DNA from: Streptomyces guryensis | GTDB taxonomy: Bacteria > Actinomycetota > Actinomycetes > Streptomycetales > Streptomycetaceae | Direction of reading: 5' to 3' | Assembly (NCBI RefSeq): GCF_021261325.1 | Contig: NZ_JAJSBI010000027.1 | Location: 62,001 to 126,000 of the forward strand | DNA length: 64,000 bases | In this document: positions 1-8,310 of the stretch, one piece after another | Position numbering within the stretch: the stretch's first letter is position 1 | Layout of the letters: every line of letters starts with the position of its first letter | Position numbers and translations under genes: made by a program | Notes under the pieces: generated by a model | The model's input: only the letters and a program-made list of their open reading frames with translations | The model's database searches: none | Told to the model about the DNA's origin: nothing

Positions 1-1016
1 GCCCAGGCGGGTGATGCGGTGCCCGTCGACGATGACCTGCCCATTGCACTCGTAGGCGTTGTAGAAGTGGGTGTTGGCCCAGTGGCCGCCCACCTCGTGC
101 CAGGTGGCGGTGTGGGTGCGGCGGTCCATGAGCACGATCTGTACGCCGTGCGGGAGCGATGCCTCGTCCCAGACGACTCCCGGCTTGCCCTGCATGACGT
201 GGTCCAGCCGGACCTGGGCCGGGGTCACGAAGAAGATCGCGTAATGGTCGCTGACGGCGAAGTCGTCCATCAGCACGGGCACTTTGATGTCGAGGCTGTG
301 GCTTTCCACGACGTGCCCGGTCTTCGCGTCCGCCCGGTACCAGGTGATGACCGGCCCGGTCGCGGCGAAGAAGAGCATGTCGCCGCTGTCGGGGTCGATC
401 TTGTAGTGGGCGGTGCACAGTACGTCGATGCCGCCGTGGAAATCGTGGCTGCCGTACGTCTCCAGGGTCTCGGGGTGCATCGCGTACGGCAGACCGCCCT
501 CGAGTAGACGAGCAGGTGGTCACCGAAGACACCGACGTTGGTGTTCGCCACGTTCTTCGCGGGTGGAGCGCCCTGGGGGAGCGGACCGGGGGTGCCGCCG
601 TTGGCGAATCCGCTGTAGACGGCCGTGCCCTGCTCGACCTCGAACTTCATGGAATCGGTCATCACCCAGCGGGTGCGGAACGCGGCCCGGCCCTCGCGCA
701 GATAGATTCCGCACACCATGCCGTCGCCCTCCCACCAGTGATAGCGGCCGGGATCGCGAGGCCGGAAGCGGGGGTTGGACGAGACCCGGAACAGAGCCCC
801 TGCGAGGTCGGCCGGGATCTCCCCGTCCACCTCCAGGTCGTAGGCCTCGGTCTCCTCCGTCCAGGGGGTGAAGGGGCCGTCGAGGAACTTGTTGTGGTGC
901 GCCCAGCCGGCGGCGTCCTGTGCGAGCCGTGGGACCGACGGCCGGAGCACGGCACGCGGCGCGATCGTCATCGGGTCGGGTGGGACCAGGCCCGGTCCGG
1001 AGGCGACTGAGGTCAT
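1..1016 (-). pseudogene. Carotenoid oxygenase family protein, frameshifted and cut by window edge
   Basis: The N-terminal part (1016 down to about 510) reads as an RPE65/carotenoid-cleavage oxygenase: it has PADLAGALFRVSSNPRF and YHWWEGDGMV like the intact paralogue at 20237. After ...GDHLLVY near 507-511 the homology jumps to another frame (EGGLPYAMHPETLETYG, then TAHYKIDPDSGD with a metal-ligand His) and stays open to position 1, continuing outside the window. One missing base in the codon after VY explains it. Members of this family split alkene double bonds of carotenoids, stilbenes or phenylpropenes with Fe(II) bound by four His. The gene follows the aldehyde dehydrogenase by about 80 bp on the same strand, so an aldehyde made here could be oxidised by its neighbour; this is inference. 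A sequencing error cannot be excluded. Confidence 0.8.
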
Positions 1017-1098
1017 CGGAGTGCTCCAGGGGGTGGGAGAGTCGATCTGCGGGAGCGGGAGCGGCCCTTGCCGGGCCGCCTTGTCCGGGAGGCCATGG

Positions 1099-2562
1099 TC
1101 AGAACGGGTAGCAGGGGATCTCCTGGCGGACGGTGACCCACTGCTGCTCGGTGAAGGCCTCGAGGTTGGCGGCGGCGCCTCCGTGGCGGGAGCCGTTGCC
1201 CGAGTCGCCGACGCCGCCGAACGGGATGGTCGATTCGTCGTTCACGGTCTGGTCGTTGATGTGTACAAGGCCGGTCGGGATGCGGTCGGCCAGCGCCAGG
1301 CCCTTGGCCACATCGCGGGTCAGGATGCCGAGCGAGAGCCCGTACTCGCTGTCGGAGGCCAGCCGGGCGGCCTCGTCGAGATCCTGGAAGGTCACTACGG
1401 GCGCGACAGGGCCGAAGATCTCCTCCGCGTAGGCGCGGGCGGTGAGCGGGACGTCGGCCAGGACGGTGGGCCGGTAGAACAGGCCTTCATGGGTACCACC
1501 GGCAGCGAGCCGTGCTCCCGCGGTGACACTGTCGCAGACCACGGCATGGGCGGCCCGCAGCTGACCCTCGTCGATCATGGGGCCCATGAGGACCGTGCCG
1601 GTCATCGGATCACCCACGGGTGTGGCGTCGGCGTGCTCGGCGAGACGGGCTGTGTACTCCTCGGCGATCGAGGAGTGTACGAGATGACGGCCGGCGGCCA
1701 TGCAGACCTGCCCGGCGTTGAAGAAGGAGCCGAAAGCGCCCGCGGACACGGCCTTGTCGAGGTCGGCGTCGTCCAGGACGACCAGCGCCGAGTTGCCGCC
1801 CAGCTCCAGGTGGACCCGCTTGAGCCGCTGCGCGGCTGCCGCCGCGATGGCCTTCCCCGCCCGGGTGGACCCGGTGAAGGCGATGACGGGCACGCGCGGG
1901 TGGTCCACCAGCGCCGCGCCGACGGCGGCGCCACCGGGCAGGACGTGCAGGACGCCCTCGGGAAGCCCTGCCTCCTCGAAGACCCGCGCGATGGTGACAC
2001 CGCCGCAGATCGCGGTGCGCGGATCGGGCTTGAGAACGACGGCGTTGCCCAGGGCCAGCGCCGGGGCCACCGCACGCATGGCCAGCAGCATCGGCGCGTT
2101 GAACGGGGAGATGACACCGACCACGCCCACCGGGCGCCGCCGCGAGAACGACAGACGGTCCTGGGCTGACCGGAGCACTTCACCATAGGGAGCCGCAGCG
2201 AGTGCGGCGGCCTCGTAGCACTCCTCGGCCCCACCATCAGTCGCCTGGGTGTCCGCGAACAACCGCGGGGCGCCCGACTCGCGCACGATCCACTCCGCTA
2301 TCTCCGCCTGGTGCCGCTCGAACAGGGCCGCGGCGCGCCGCAGCACCTGCGCACGCTCCACGTACGGCACCGCCGCCCATGCGCGTTGGGCCTGCTGCGC
2401 GTGTGCCACGGCCCGGTCCAGATCGGCGGGAGAGGCTGCGCCGATGCGGCCCAGCGTCTTTCCCGTCGCCGGCTCGGTGGAGTCGTACGGCTCACCCGAG
2501 CCCTTGACCCATCCGCCCGAGAAGATCCGCTCCTGCCAGTCGGCTGCATCGAGAAGGGTCAT
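1099..2562 (-). CDS. Aldehyde dehydrogenase, benzaldehyde/vanillin dehydrogenase-like
   Basis: A 487-aa NAD(P)-dependent aldehyde dehydrogenase of usual family length. Visible motifs are the Rossmann segment FTGSTRAGKA (about 229-238), the general base Glu263 in LELGGN and the nucleophile Cys287 in FNAGQVCMA. The C-terminus (NDESTIPFGGVGDSGNG) resembles aromatic aldehyde (benzaldehyde, salicylaldehyde, vanillin) dehydrogenases. I chose the ATG at 2562 because the protein then begins MTLLDAADW like its family; an upstream in-frame ATG at 2631 would add 23 unrelated residues. The ribosome site is weak. The gene is the first of a two-gene unit with the frameshifted carotenoid oxygenase, and a good promoter with an operator lies about 160-190 bp upstream (2718-2751). 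The substrate is inferred from context to be an aromatic aldehyde. Confidence 0.85.
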   Translation of the reverse strand: MTLLDAADWQERIFSGGWVKGSGEPYDSTEPATGKTLGRIGAASPADLDRAVAHAQQAQRAWAAVPYVERAQVLRRAAALFERHQAEIAEWIVRESGAPRLFADTQATDGGAEECYEAAALAAAPYGEVLRSAQDRLSFSRRRPVGVVGVISPFNAPMLLAMRAVAPALALGNAVVLKPDPRTAICGGVTIARVFEEAGLPEGVLHVLPGGAAVGAALVDHPRVPVIAFTGSTRAGKAIAAAAAQRLKRVHLELGGNSALVVLDDADLDKAVSAGAFGSFFNAGQVCMAAGRHLVHSSIAEEYTARLAEHADATPVGDPMTGTVLMGPMIDEGQLRAAHAVVCDSVTAGARLAAGGTHEGLFYRPTVLADVPLTARAYAEEIFGPVAPVVTFQDLDEAARLASDSEYGLSLGILTRDVAKGLALADRIPTGLVHINDQTVNDESTIPFGGVGDSGNGSRHGGAAANLEAFTEQQWVTVRQEIPCYPF

Positions 2563-2717
2563 GGTGTTCCGTTCTGCGTAGGTGACATGGGAAGGCGCAC
2601 CGTCTGCGCCGCCCCTCGGTCCCGGAGGCATCGCGCCAGGTGGCGCCAGTCATTCGGTCGGAACCCGGTCTCAGCCCGCTCGGGAATACTGGAGTGTCCC
2701 GTTAAGTAGGACTCCTA

Positions 2718-2751
2718 TCCTGATTAACAGGACATTGCTGTTGAATGTCAA
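2718..2751 (-). promoter_or_regulatory. Promoter with TCCTG-N5-CAGGA operator (site A)
   Basis: On the minus strand a consensus -35 TTGACA (2751-2746) is followed after exactly 17 bases by GTTAAT (2728-2723) as -10. The dyad TCCTGATTAACAGGA (2718-2732) covers the -10. Further half sites lie beside it (GTCCCGTTAA at 2696-2705; TAGGACTCCTA at 2707-2717). The site sits in the 709-bp gap 2563-3271 and points to the aldehyde dehydrogenase. Otherwise that gap holds only small dyads (2843-2855; 2861-2881) and no convincing gene. Confidence 0.65.
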
Positions 2752-3271
2752 GCGGTATGCCGAAGGTGCCGACGACGGGTGTCGTGCCGGCATGCCCAGG
2801 GTGCTGCAGTGTCGGTTCTGGAGGAGTGCCGGGTCGCGGCAAGCTTGCAGCAAGCACGGTATTCGCATGAATGTGGCGAATTGCGCAATGCTGAAGGAGG
2901 GTCAGAGGCCAGTCTGATCCGCTGATCCACGGATCGAGGGGCTTCGCCCCGACGCACTTCTTCAACGCCTGCCAGGGGCGACAGGGTGCCCGGCGCCATG
3001 GCATGGCGGCCTGCGACTGCGGCATGGACGGGGACTCTCCGACGGCGTGGCCACGGTCGACGCCTCGGCCCGGAGACAACCGCCGGATACCGGGACCGCT
3101 GCCGGCGGCCCCCGGATCCGCCATGGGCGGGACCCTTCCTTCAGCGAAGGCAGGAGGCCGCCACGCCTGGGAAGGTGTGCATCGCCAACGAGGGAAAGAC
3201 CCCCGTTGGTTCCTTCACTCGAGCCCGAACCGCCACAGCGTCCGTACGCCTCGTTCGGCACCGCCCGGGTG

Positions 3272-4066
3272 TCAGCCCCCGACGGCTGTCAGTCGCTCGC
3301 TGATCTCCCGTGCCGTCTCCTGAACCTTCCCGGCCAGCTCCGCCTCCGCCTCGGGGAACACGCGAGAGGCCAAGGCCGCGATGCTCACCGCTGCCACCAC
3401 CTGCTGCTCGTCGCGGACGGGAGCGGCGATGCCCATCACGTCGGCGTCGAGTTCGCCGCGGGTGACCGAGTAGCCGGCGCGCCGGATGTGGGCCAGTCGC
3501 TGCATGAGAGTGTCGACGTCCGTGAGGGTGGCGGGAGTGAAACGGCGCAGGTCTGCTGATTCAAGAAGCCGTCGGGCTTCGTCGTCGGGAATCCAGGCCA
3601 GCAGGACGAGTGCCGCAGCACCCGCGTTGAGGGGGAGAGTGCTGCCTCTCTCGTAGGAGATGCGCACGGCGCCCGTCCCCGCTTCGGCCCGGTCGACGCA
3701 CACGACCAGCTCTCCGGTCCGCCTGGTGAGCAGGACCGTCTCGCGCACGTCCTCGGCGAGCGTCGTCATGGCCGGGAGGGCGACTTCGGACAGGCCGTAG
3801 CTGCGGCGTGCCAGCCGTGCGATCTCCATGACGCGCAGCCCCAGCCGGAAGCCTCCGCCCGGCGCCTCTTCGAGGAAGCGGCTGCTCACGAGGCTCTGGA
3901 GGTACCGGTACGCGGTCGAGCGAGCCACGCCGAGCCGCTCGGCCACAGCGGTGCCGGAGACGACGAGGTGGGTGTCGGTGAACATGAGCAGGATGTCCAG
4001 GGCCCGGTCGGCCGTGGAATTACGCTCGCGATAGCTGGTGGACGCTGCTCCTGACATGCGAGACAT
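3272..4066 (-). CDS. IclR family transcriptional regulator
   Basis: About 264 aa if started at the ATG at 4066; 4057 is an alternative, and a 4105 start would overlap the upstream gene. The N-terminus carries the IclR winged helix (DRALDILLMF, then SGTAVAERLGVARSTAYRYLQSL). The C-terminal effector domain follows (LPAMTTLAEDVRETVLLTRR, MGIAAPVRDEQQVVAAVSIA). IclR proteins bind short palindromes and respond to small catabolites, often aromatic acids. The gene closes a minus-strand run with the VOC protein, flavin monooxygenase and FAH-fold hydrolase. It is the best candidate for reading the 15-bp TCCTG-N5-CAGGA dyads of this island, since 15-bp dyads suit the family; that link is inference. No clear Shine-Dalgarno site separates the possible starts. 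Confidence 0.85.
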   Translation of the reverse strand: MSRMSGAASTSYRERNSTADRALDILLMFTDTHLVVSGTAVAERLGVARSTAYRYLQSLVSSRFLEEAPGGGFRLGLRVMEIARLARRSYGLSEVALPAMTTLAEDVRETVLLTRRTGELVVCVDRAEAGTGAVRISYERGSTLPLNAGAAALVLLAWIPDDEARRLLESADLRRFTPATLTDVDTLMQRLAHIRRAGYSVTRGELDADVMGIAAPVRDEQQVVAAVSIAALASRVFPEAEAELAGKVQETAREISERLTAVGG

Positions 4067-4101
4067 CGTAACGGGTGTCGGGGCACCATGGGCACCAGGC
4101 G

Positions 4102-4944
4102 TCACAATCGGTCCTTGACCACTGTATTGCGCAGTTCGCCGATCCCCTCGACGACCGTGACGAGTTCCTGCCCCGGCTGGAGAAAGACCTTGGGATCGCG
4201 GCCGGCACCCACGCCTCCCGGCGTACCCGTGGCGATCAGGTCGCCGGGCAGCAGCGTGATGATGGTGCTGACGTACGCGATGATCGCGGCGACGTCGAAG
4301 AGCAGGTCCGCCGTGTTGGACTTCTGCATCGTGGTGCCGTCCACAAGGCAGCTGATCGTCAGCCCGGACGCACCGCGCGGCAGTTCGTCCGGTGTGACGA
4401 GCGAGGGTCCCACCGGGGTGGTGGCCTCGAAGGTCTTGCCGGACAGGAACTCACGGGTGCGATGCTGCCAGTCCCGGACGGTGACGTCGTTGAGGACGGT
4501 GTAGCCCGCGACATGCGACAGCGCCTGGTCCGGTGACACGTGACGCGCGCGGTGTCCGATCACCACACCGAGCTCAGCCTCCCAGTCCAGGTCATCGCTC
4601 ACCGGCGGGATGTGCACGTCGTCGTAGGCTCCGACGAGAGAGCCGTCGTACTTGGCGAACAGTGTCGGATGGGCTGGGGTCGCGCGGCCCATCTCCTTGA
4701 TGTGTGTGGCGTAGTTGAGGCCCAGACACACGATCTTGTTCGGGTGAGGGACGACGGGAGCGAGGGACGTGGTCGACAGGGAGATGCGATCGCCGTCCTC
4801 GGCGGCCGCGCGTTCAGGCCAGTCGTCGCCGCTCGACAGCAGTTCGCCGATGTCGGAGTAGGGCAGCACAACGAGCTCGTCCCCTTCCTGGCGGGCAGCG
4901 GCTGTGCCGCGCTCGTCGTAAAGCCGGACGGTGCTGAGCCTCAT
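4102..4944 (-). CDS. Fumarylacetoacetate hydrolase family protein
   Basis: 280 aa with a full FAH fold: an N-terminal cap of about 60 residues, then KIVCLGLNYATHIKEMG and the metal-site motifs DWEAELGVVIG (Glu122, Glu124) and VLNDVTVRDWQ (Asp153). The end has LLPGDLIATGTPGGVG. The family hydrolyses, isomerises or decarboxylates ring-cleavage products such as fumarylpyruvate, maleylpyruvate or 2-hydroxyhepta-2,4-dienedioate with Mg2+ or Mn2+. Its start overlaps the stop of the flavin monooxygenase by four bases (ATGA), so the two are translationally coupled. In this pathway it would act after ring opening by the VOC protein. The exact substrate cannot be read from sequence. Confidence 0.87.
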   Translation of the reverse strand: MRLSTVRLYDERGTAAARQEGDELVVLPYSDIGELLSSGDDWPERAAAEDGDRISLSTTSLAPVVPHPNKIVCLGLNYATHIKEMGRATPAHPTLFAKYDGSLVGAYDDVHIPPVSDDLDWEAELGVVIGHRARHVSPDQALSHVAGYTVLNDVTVRDWQHRTREFLSGKTFEATTPVGPSLVTPDELPRGASGLTISCLVDGTTMQKSNTADLLFDVAAIIAYVSTIITLLPGDLIATGTPGGVGAGRDPKVFLQPGQELVTVVEGIGELRNTVVKDRL

Positions 4945-6713
4945 CGGGGCCCTCCTTGGGTCTTGGAAGCGCTCTTGGTGACGGGGTGCGCGGTCGGTGC
5001 GGGCCGCGGTAGGACGGCCTCGTGATCGATCTGCGCCGGGACGTCCGACAAGGGAACGGGGGCATCGCGCCCTGGACCGGGCGCGAAGCGACGCAGGCTG
5101 TGCGAGACACGCTCTGCTCGGTCGGGTCGGAACACGGCCGCGATCAGCCGGTCAGGGCGTACCAGCACGAAGTGTCCCTTGAGCCCGCCGAACAGGGCCT
5201 GGAGTCGGCCGTCGGCGTCGGCTACGGCGGTGCGCCCCGGGCCGTCGCGCGGGTAACGGTCGCCGAGGACGACGGATACCCGCTTGTCTGCGGGCAGACC
5301 GGCGTGTACGGCGGTGTCCCAGTCGGCGTCGGTGACGCCCACGCCCAGCAGGCTCCAGCCACGGCCGAGCACATTGTCGAGCCGGGTGACCTGAAGGCGC
5401 GGACCGTGCAGGACGCATGGCTGCGGAAGAGCTGTGCCCACCGGCGACCTGTTCTTGCCGTCGAAGGGGACAACGGCGCCCGAACGAACGCGGGTGTTCG
5501 GCCGGTAGCGCATCTCGGTGAGGTACCGGCGCCCCTGCGGGGTGTGCATGGCCGTACGCACCAGCAGATCGCGCAGCCGCGCCCGGCTGCGGCTGGTGGT
5601 CATGACGATGTGGCCGAGCCGGACGGAGAGGTCGATGACGGCCTGGGCGTGTGGACGGCGTTCGGTGTCGTAGGTGTCGAGCAGGGTGTCTCCCGCCCGT
5701 CCGGCCAGGACGTCGGCGAGCTTCCAGCAGAGGTTGGCCGCGTCCCGCACGCCGGAGTTGAGTCCCTGGCCCGCGAACGGCGGCATCATGTGGGCGGCGT
5801 CGCCCAGAAGAAAGCAGCGTCCGTCGCGCAGGCGGTCGGCCAGCAGGGCGTGGAACGTGTACGACACGGCGCGCTCGACCTGGTCCGGGGTGATCTCGCG
5901 GTACGGCCGCAACAGATCGCGCACCAGTTCGAACGGTGGGGGATCGCCGGGCAGGCCCTCCCCGGGGTGCAGCAGGAACTCGTAGCGGCACCGACCGTCG
6001 CGGCCCGGCACGACGACCGTGGGGCGGCTGGGGTCGCCCAGGTGCATGCCGTAGCGCTGGTCGTGGGGATCTCCCGTTGTGTCGGCGACCAGCCACACGT
6101 CGGGAAAGCTGCGCCCCCGCATGGGGATGGACAGCAGTTCCCGGACGGTGCTGCGTCCGCCGTCGCATCCGAGGACGTACGAGACGTCGAAGTGCTCGAC
6201 CGGTCCCGTGCCATCGCTCGGTCCGACTCCGACCCGTACCCGGTCCCAGTGCTGCTCCAGCGAGAACAGCCGTGTGCGGAAACGGGTTTCGACGTCGGGG
6301 CGGCCGCGCAATTCCTCAACCAACACCCGCTCCAGGTCGGGTTGGGCGAAGGGGTTCTTGAACGGGTGCCCGAACCGCTGGTCGCCGAGGCCGCGGGCGT
6401 GCACGAGGGGTCGGTTACCGACGCCGAAGTACTTCGTTCCCGTGCCGGGCACGATGATCGGGTACACCGCTCCGTCGATGCCGGCCGCTTGTAGCGTGCG
6501 CAGCGACTCGTCGTCGAGACTGATCGCCTTGGCGTCGTTGCTCGTTGTCGGATTGCGCTCGACGAGCAGGACGCGTATGCCGAACGAGCCGAGCAAATGG
6601 GCGGCCGTGAGCCCCGTCGGACCGGCGCCGACCACGAGTACGTCGGCTTGTACCAAGGTGGCCGAAGCGAATCTTCGTTGCGGTTCCGGATGCGGTGTCT
6701 GGGGGTTGCTCAT
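4941..6713 (-). CDS. FAD-dependent aromatic monooxygenase, MhpA-like (class A)
   Basis: 590 aa. The dinucleotide motif VVGAGPTGLTAA is at 28-38, the DG motif CDGGRSTVRE at 183-192 and the GD motif GDAAHMMPPFAGQGLN at 304-319, the triad of class A flavoprotein hydroxylases. Length and layout, with a C-terminal thioredoxin-like extension, match 3-(3-hydroxyphenyl)propionate hydroxylase and the polyketide/phenol hydroxylase group. It should hydroxylate a phenolic ring using NAD(P)H and O2. It lies 43 bp after the VOC gene and overlaps the FAH gene by 4 bp, so one operon VOC-FMO-FAH-IclR is likely. The pathway inference is ring activation before extradiol cleavage. The substrate is unknown. Confidence 0.88.
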   Translation of the reverse strand: MSNPQTPHPEPQRRFASATLVQADVLVVGAGPTGLTAAHLLGSFGIRVLLVERNPTTSNDAKAISLDDESLRTLQAAGIDGAVYPIIVPGTGTKYFGVGNRPLVHARGLGDQRFGHPFKNPFAQPDLERVLVEELRGRPDVETRFRTRLFSLEQHWDRVRVGVGPSDGTGPVEHFDVSYVLGCDGGRSTVRELLSIPMRGRSFPDVWLVADTTGDPHDQRYGMHLGDPSRPTVVVPGRDGRCRYEFLLHPGEGLPGDPPPFELVRDLLRPYREITPDQVERAVSYTFHALLADRLRDGRCFLLGDAAHMMPPFAGQGLNSGVRDAANLCWKLADVLAGRAGDTLLDTYDTERRPHAQAVIDLSVRLGHIVMTTSRSRARLRDLLVRTAMHTPQGRRYLTEMRYRPNTRVRSGAVVPFDGKNRSPVGTALPQPCVLHGPRLQVTRLDNVLGRGWSLLGVGVTDADWDTAVHAGLPADKRVSVVLGDRYPRDGPGRTAVADADGRLQALFGGLKGHFVLVRPDRLIAAVFRPDRAERVSHSLRRFAPGPGRDAPVPLSDVPAQIDHEAVLPRPAPTAHPVTKSASKTQGGPR

Positions 6714-6756
6714 GGGCGGGACTCCATCGATCGGCTGCGTGTGAGGGTGCGGTGGG

Positions 6757-7251
6757 CTACTGGACCGGCTGGTACGCCGGGCCGCCCTCGGTCAGCAGCC
6801 GCTCCACGTCCGCCATCACGTCGGCAGGCTCCTGGTCGAGGTCGAGGGTCTTGCGGAACGGCTGCCGCACGTCGCGCTCCACCCGCAGATACACCTCGTT
6901 GCGGTTGCCCTCGGGATCGAAGAAGTAGATACCGATCGCGTTGCCGTGGGTGACTTCCTGCTGCACCTCGATGCCCTCGGCGCGGAACCGGTGGTGGAAC
7001 TCGATGACCGACTCCAGGGAGTCCACCCGCCACGACACCTGATGTGTGAGCTTGGCGCCGTCGTGGGCGGTCCGCCCGCGCTGCAGGACGAACTCGTGGT
7101 GCTCCTGCTCAGGGCAGGAGGAAAGGAAGACGATGCCCAGCTCCTCGTCCTCGTCGGTCACGGCCAGGCCAAGGACCCGCGTGTAGAAGTCGCGCATCGC
7201 GTCGAGGTCGTGAACCCAGAAACCGGTGTGGCCGAGACCAGTGATCGCCAT
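6757..7251 (-). CDS. VOC-fold protein, single-domain extradiol dioxygenase-like
   Basis: 164 aa, one vicinal-oxygen-chelate module pair. The positions expected for the 2-His-1-carboxylate iron site are filled: His8 (GLGHTGFWV), His70 (LTHQVSWRV) and Glu119 (NRNEVYL). The line FFDPEGNRNEVYL is typical of type I extradiol dioxygenases, although it is half the length of two-domain BphC enzymes. A strong AGGAGA site lies 7 bases before the ATG. It is first in the operon, directly behind promoter/operator site B. Its likely role is cleavage of a catechol-type ring, but glyoxalase-like or binding functions remain possible for single VOC proteins. Confidence 0.8.
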   Translation of the reverse strand: MAITGLGHTGFWVHDLDAMRDFYTRVLGLAVTDEDEELGIVFLSSCPEQEHHEFVLQRGRTAHDGAKLTHQVSWRVDSLESVIEFHHRFRAEGIEVQQEVTHGNAIGIYFFDPEGNRNEVYLRVERDVRQPFRKTLDLDQEPADVMADVERLLTEGGPAYQPVQ

Positions 7252-7278
7252 GGCCTGTCTCCTTTTTCAGGATCAGAG

Positions 7279-7322
7279 TTTTGTTTTACAGGACAATAGG
7301 TGGATGCTGAGCTAGGCGTCAA
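7279..7322 (-). promoter_or_regulatory. Promoter with TCCTG-N5-CAGGA-like operator (site B)
   Basis: On the minus strand -35 TTGACG (7322-7317), an 18-base spacer and -10 TATTGT (7298-7293) precede the VOC gene. The plus-strand 15-mer TTTTGTTTTACAGGA (7279-7293) matches the island dyad in its right arm and in 3 of 5 bases of the left arm. A second half site, TTTTTCAGGAT at 7263-7273, repeats TTTTACAGGAC (7284-7294) 21 bases away, two helical turns on the same face. Confidence 0.6.
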
Positions 7323-7486
7323 CCGTCGACTGTGGGACGTGCTCGGCAGAGCGGGGCGCCCCATGTCGGACCCGATGCGGCAAGGCGCTGAGGTTCGAGT
7401 CCGCTCCGGAGCGGCGAAGCCTTGGCCCTGCGGTCGATCGTGAGGGGCGCCATGGCTCGCGTAAGCCCGGACGCGCGATGCAACGT

Positions 7487-7501
7487 ACGAAACGGTTTCG
7501 T
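7487..7501. promoter_or_regulatory. TetR-type operator, copy 1
   Basis: ACGAAACGGTTTCGT is a perfect 7+1+7 palindrome, typical of TetR-family operators. The repeated unit is wider (CGTACGAAACGGTTTCGTT at 7484-7502) and recurs 59 bases downstream. It lies just before the broken tetR gene and the MMPL transporter. Confidence 0.75.
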
Positions 7502-7545
7502 TGTCATGCCGGTTGGCGTATGGTCATGGCCGTGCGGTGATCCGT

Positions 7546-7560
7546 ACGAAACGGTTTCGT
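7546..7560. promoter_or_regulatory. TetR-type operator, copy 2
   Basis: An identical ACGAAACGGTTTCGT palindrome ends 12 bases before the ATG of the tetR remnant at 7573. Its position suggests autoregulation of tetR together with the downstream MMPL gene. Confidence 0.75.
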
Positions 7561-7572
7561 TCATAGGGTGTG

Positions 7573-8190
7573 ATGGTCGAGGTTGCAACGTCGCGTCGCG
7601 GCCGGATCACACCCGAGCGCGAGGCCTAGCTGTACGCGGCTGTGCTCGATCTGCTTCGTGAGGTCGGCTATGGCTCGTCACCATGGACGTCGTGGCCGCA
7701 CGCACCCGCTGCAGCAAGGCGACGCTCTACCGGCAGTTGGCGGCGAGGCCGAGCTGATCGTCAAGGCGATGCGTCCAACAAGCCCGCCAGCGTCAGGGGC
7801 GTCGACACCGGATCGCCGCGGGCAGATTTCCTGGCTGCGCTGTCCATCGAGGACGACTCCGCCATGGAACAGAACTCCGCGCTGATGCGCGGCCTGATCA
7901 TGGAGATACACCACAACCCTGACCTCGAGCGGGCGTTCCGGGAACTGCTCATCGAACCGGAACGCGCCGCATTCAACCGGGAGTTGCAGCGTGCCGTCGA
8001 CCGAGGCGAGATCCGTGCGGACAACCCTGCGTTGGATTATGTGCCGCATGTAGTCATCGGCGGCTACTTCGCCCGCACTCTGATCGACGATCGCCCGCCG
8101 ACGCGGGCGTTCCTGGCTGAGTATGCCGACGCCGTGCTCTTCCCCGCCCTCGGCGTCCGGCTCTCCCCTTCTTCCAGTCCCCAGCAGTAA
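7573..8190 (+). pseudogene. TetR family regulator, multiply broken
   Basis: Reading across frames gives a classic TetR protein. ATSRRGRITPEREA is followed by a TAG at 7627 where Glu is expected, then LYAAVLDLLREVGYGS. From 7683 another frame carries the recognition helix MDVVAARTRCSKATLYRQ. From 7742 a third frame gives GEAELIVKAM, and from 7777 the first frame resumes with NKPASVRG and runs through the ligand domain to 8190. The spacings fit three single-base deletions plus one nonsense change, all in the DNA-binding half. The ligand-binding half is intact. It cannot make a DNA-binding repressor as written, although both operators remain. Confidence 0.8.
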
Positions 8191-8310
8191 GCCGCTCTCC
8201 AGCCGTACTTGGCGCAACCTCCCCCTGCCCCCAGGGCATGTGAGGGCCCCCATCGTCGCGGGGCCTGCCCGTTGCCCTGAACCATCCACGACTGACCCGG
8301 AGCACGCCCC

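Noticed and set aside
2867..2917. Short ORF MNVANCAMLKEG... in the gap before the aldehyde dehydrogenase
   Set aside because: No ribosome site before it and opposite orientation to the operon; no coding signal.
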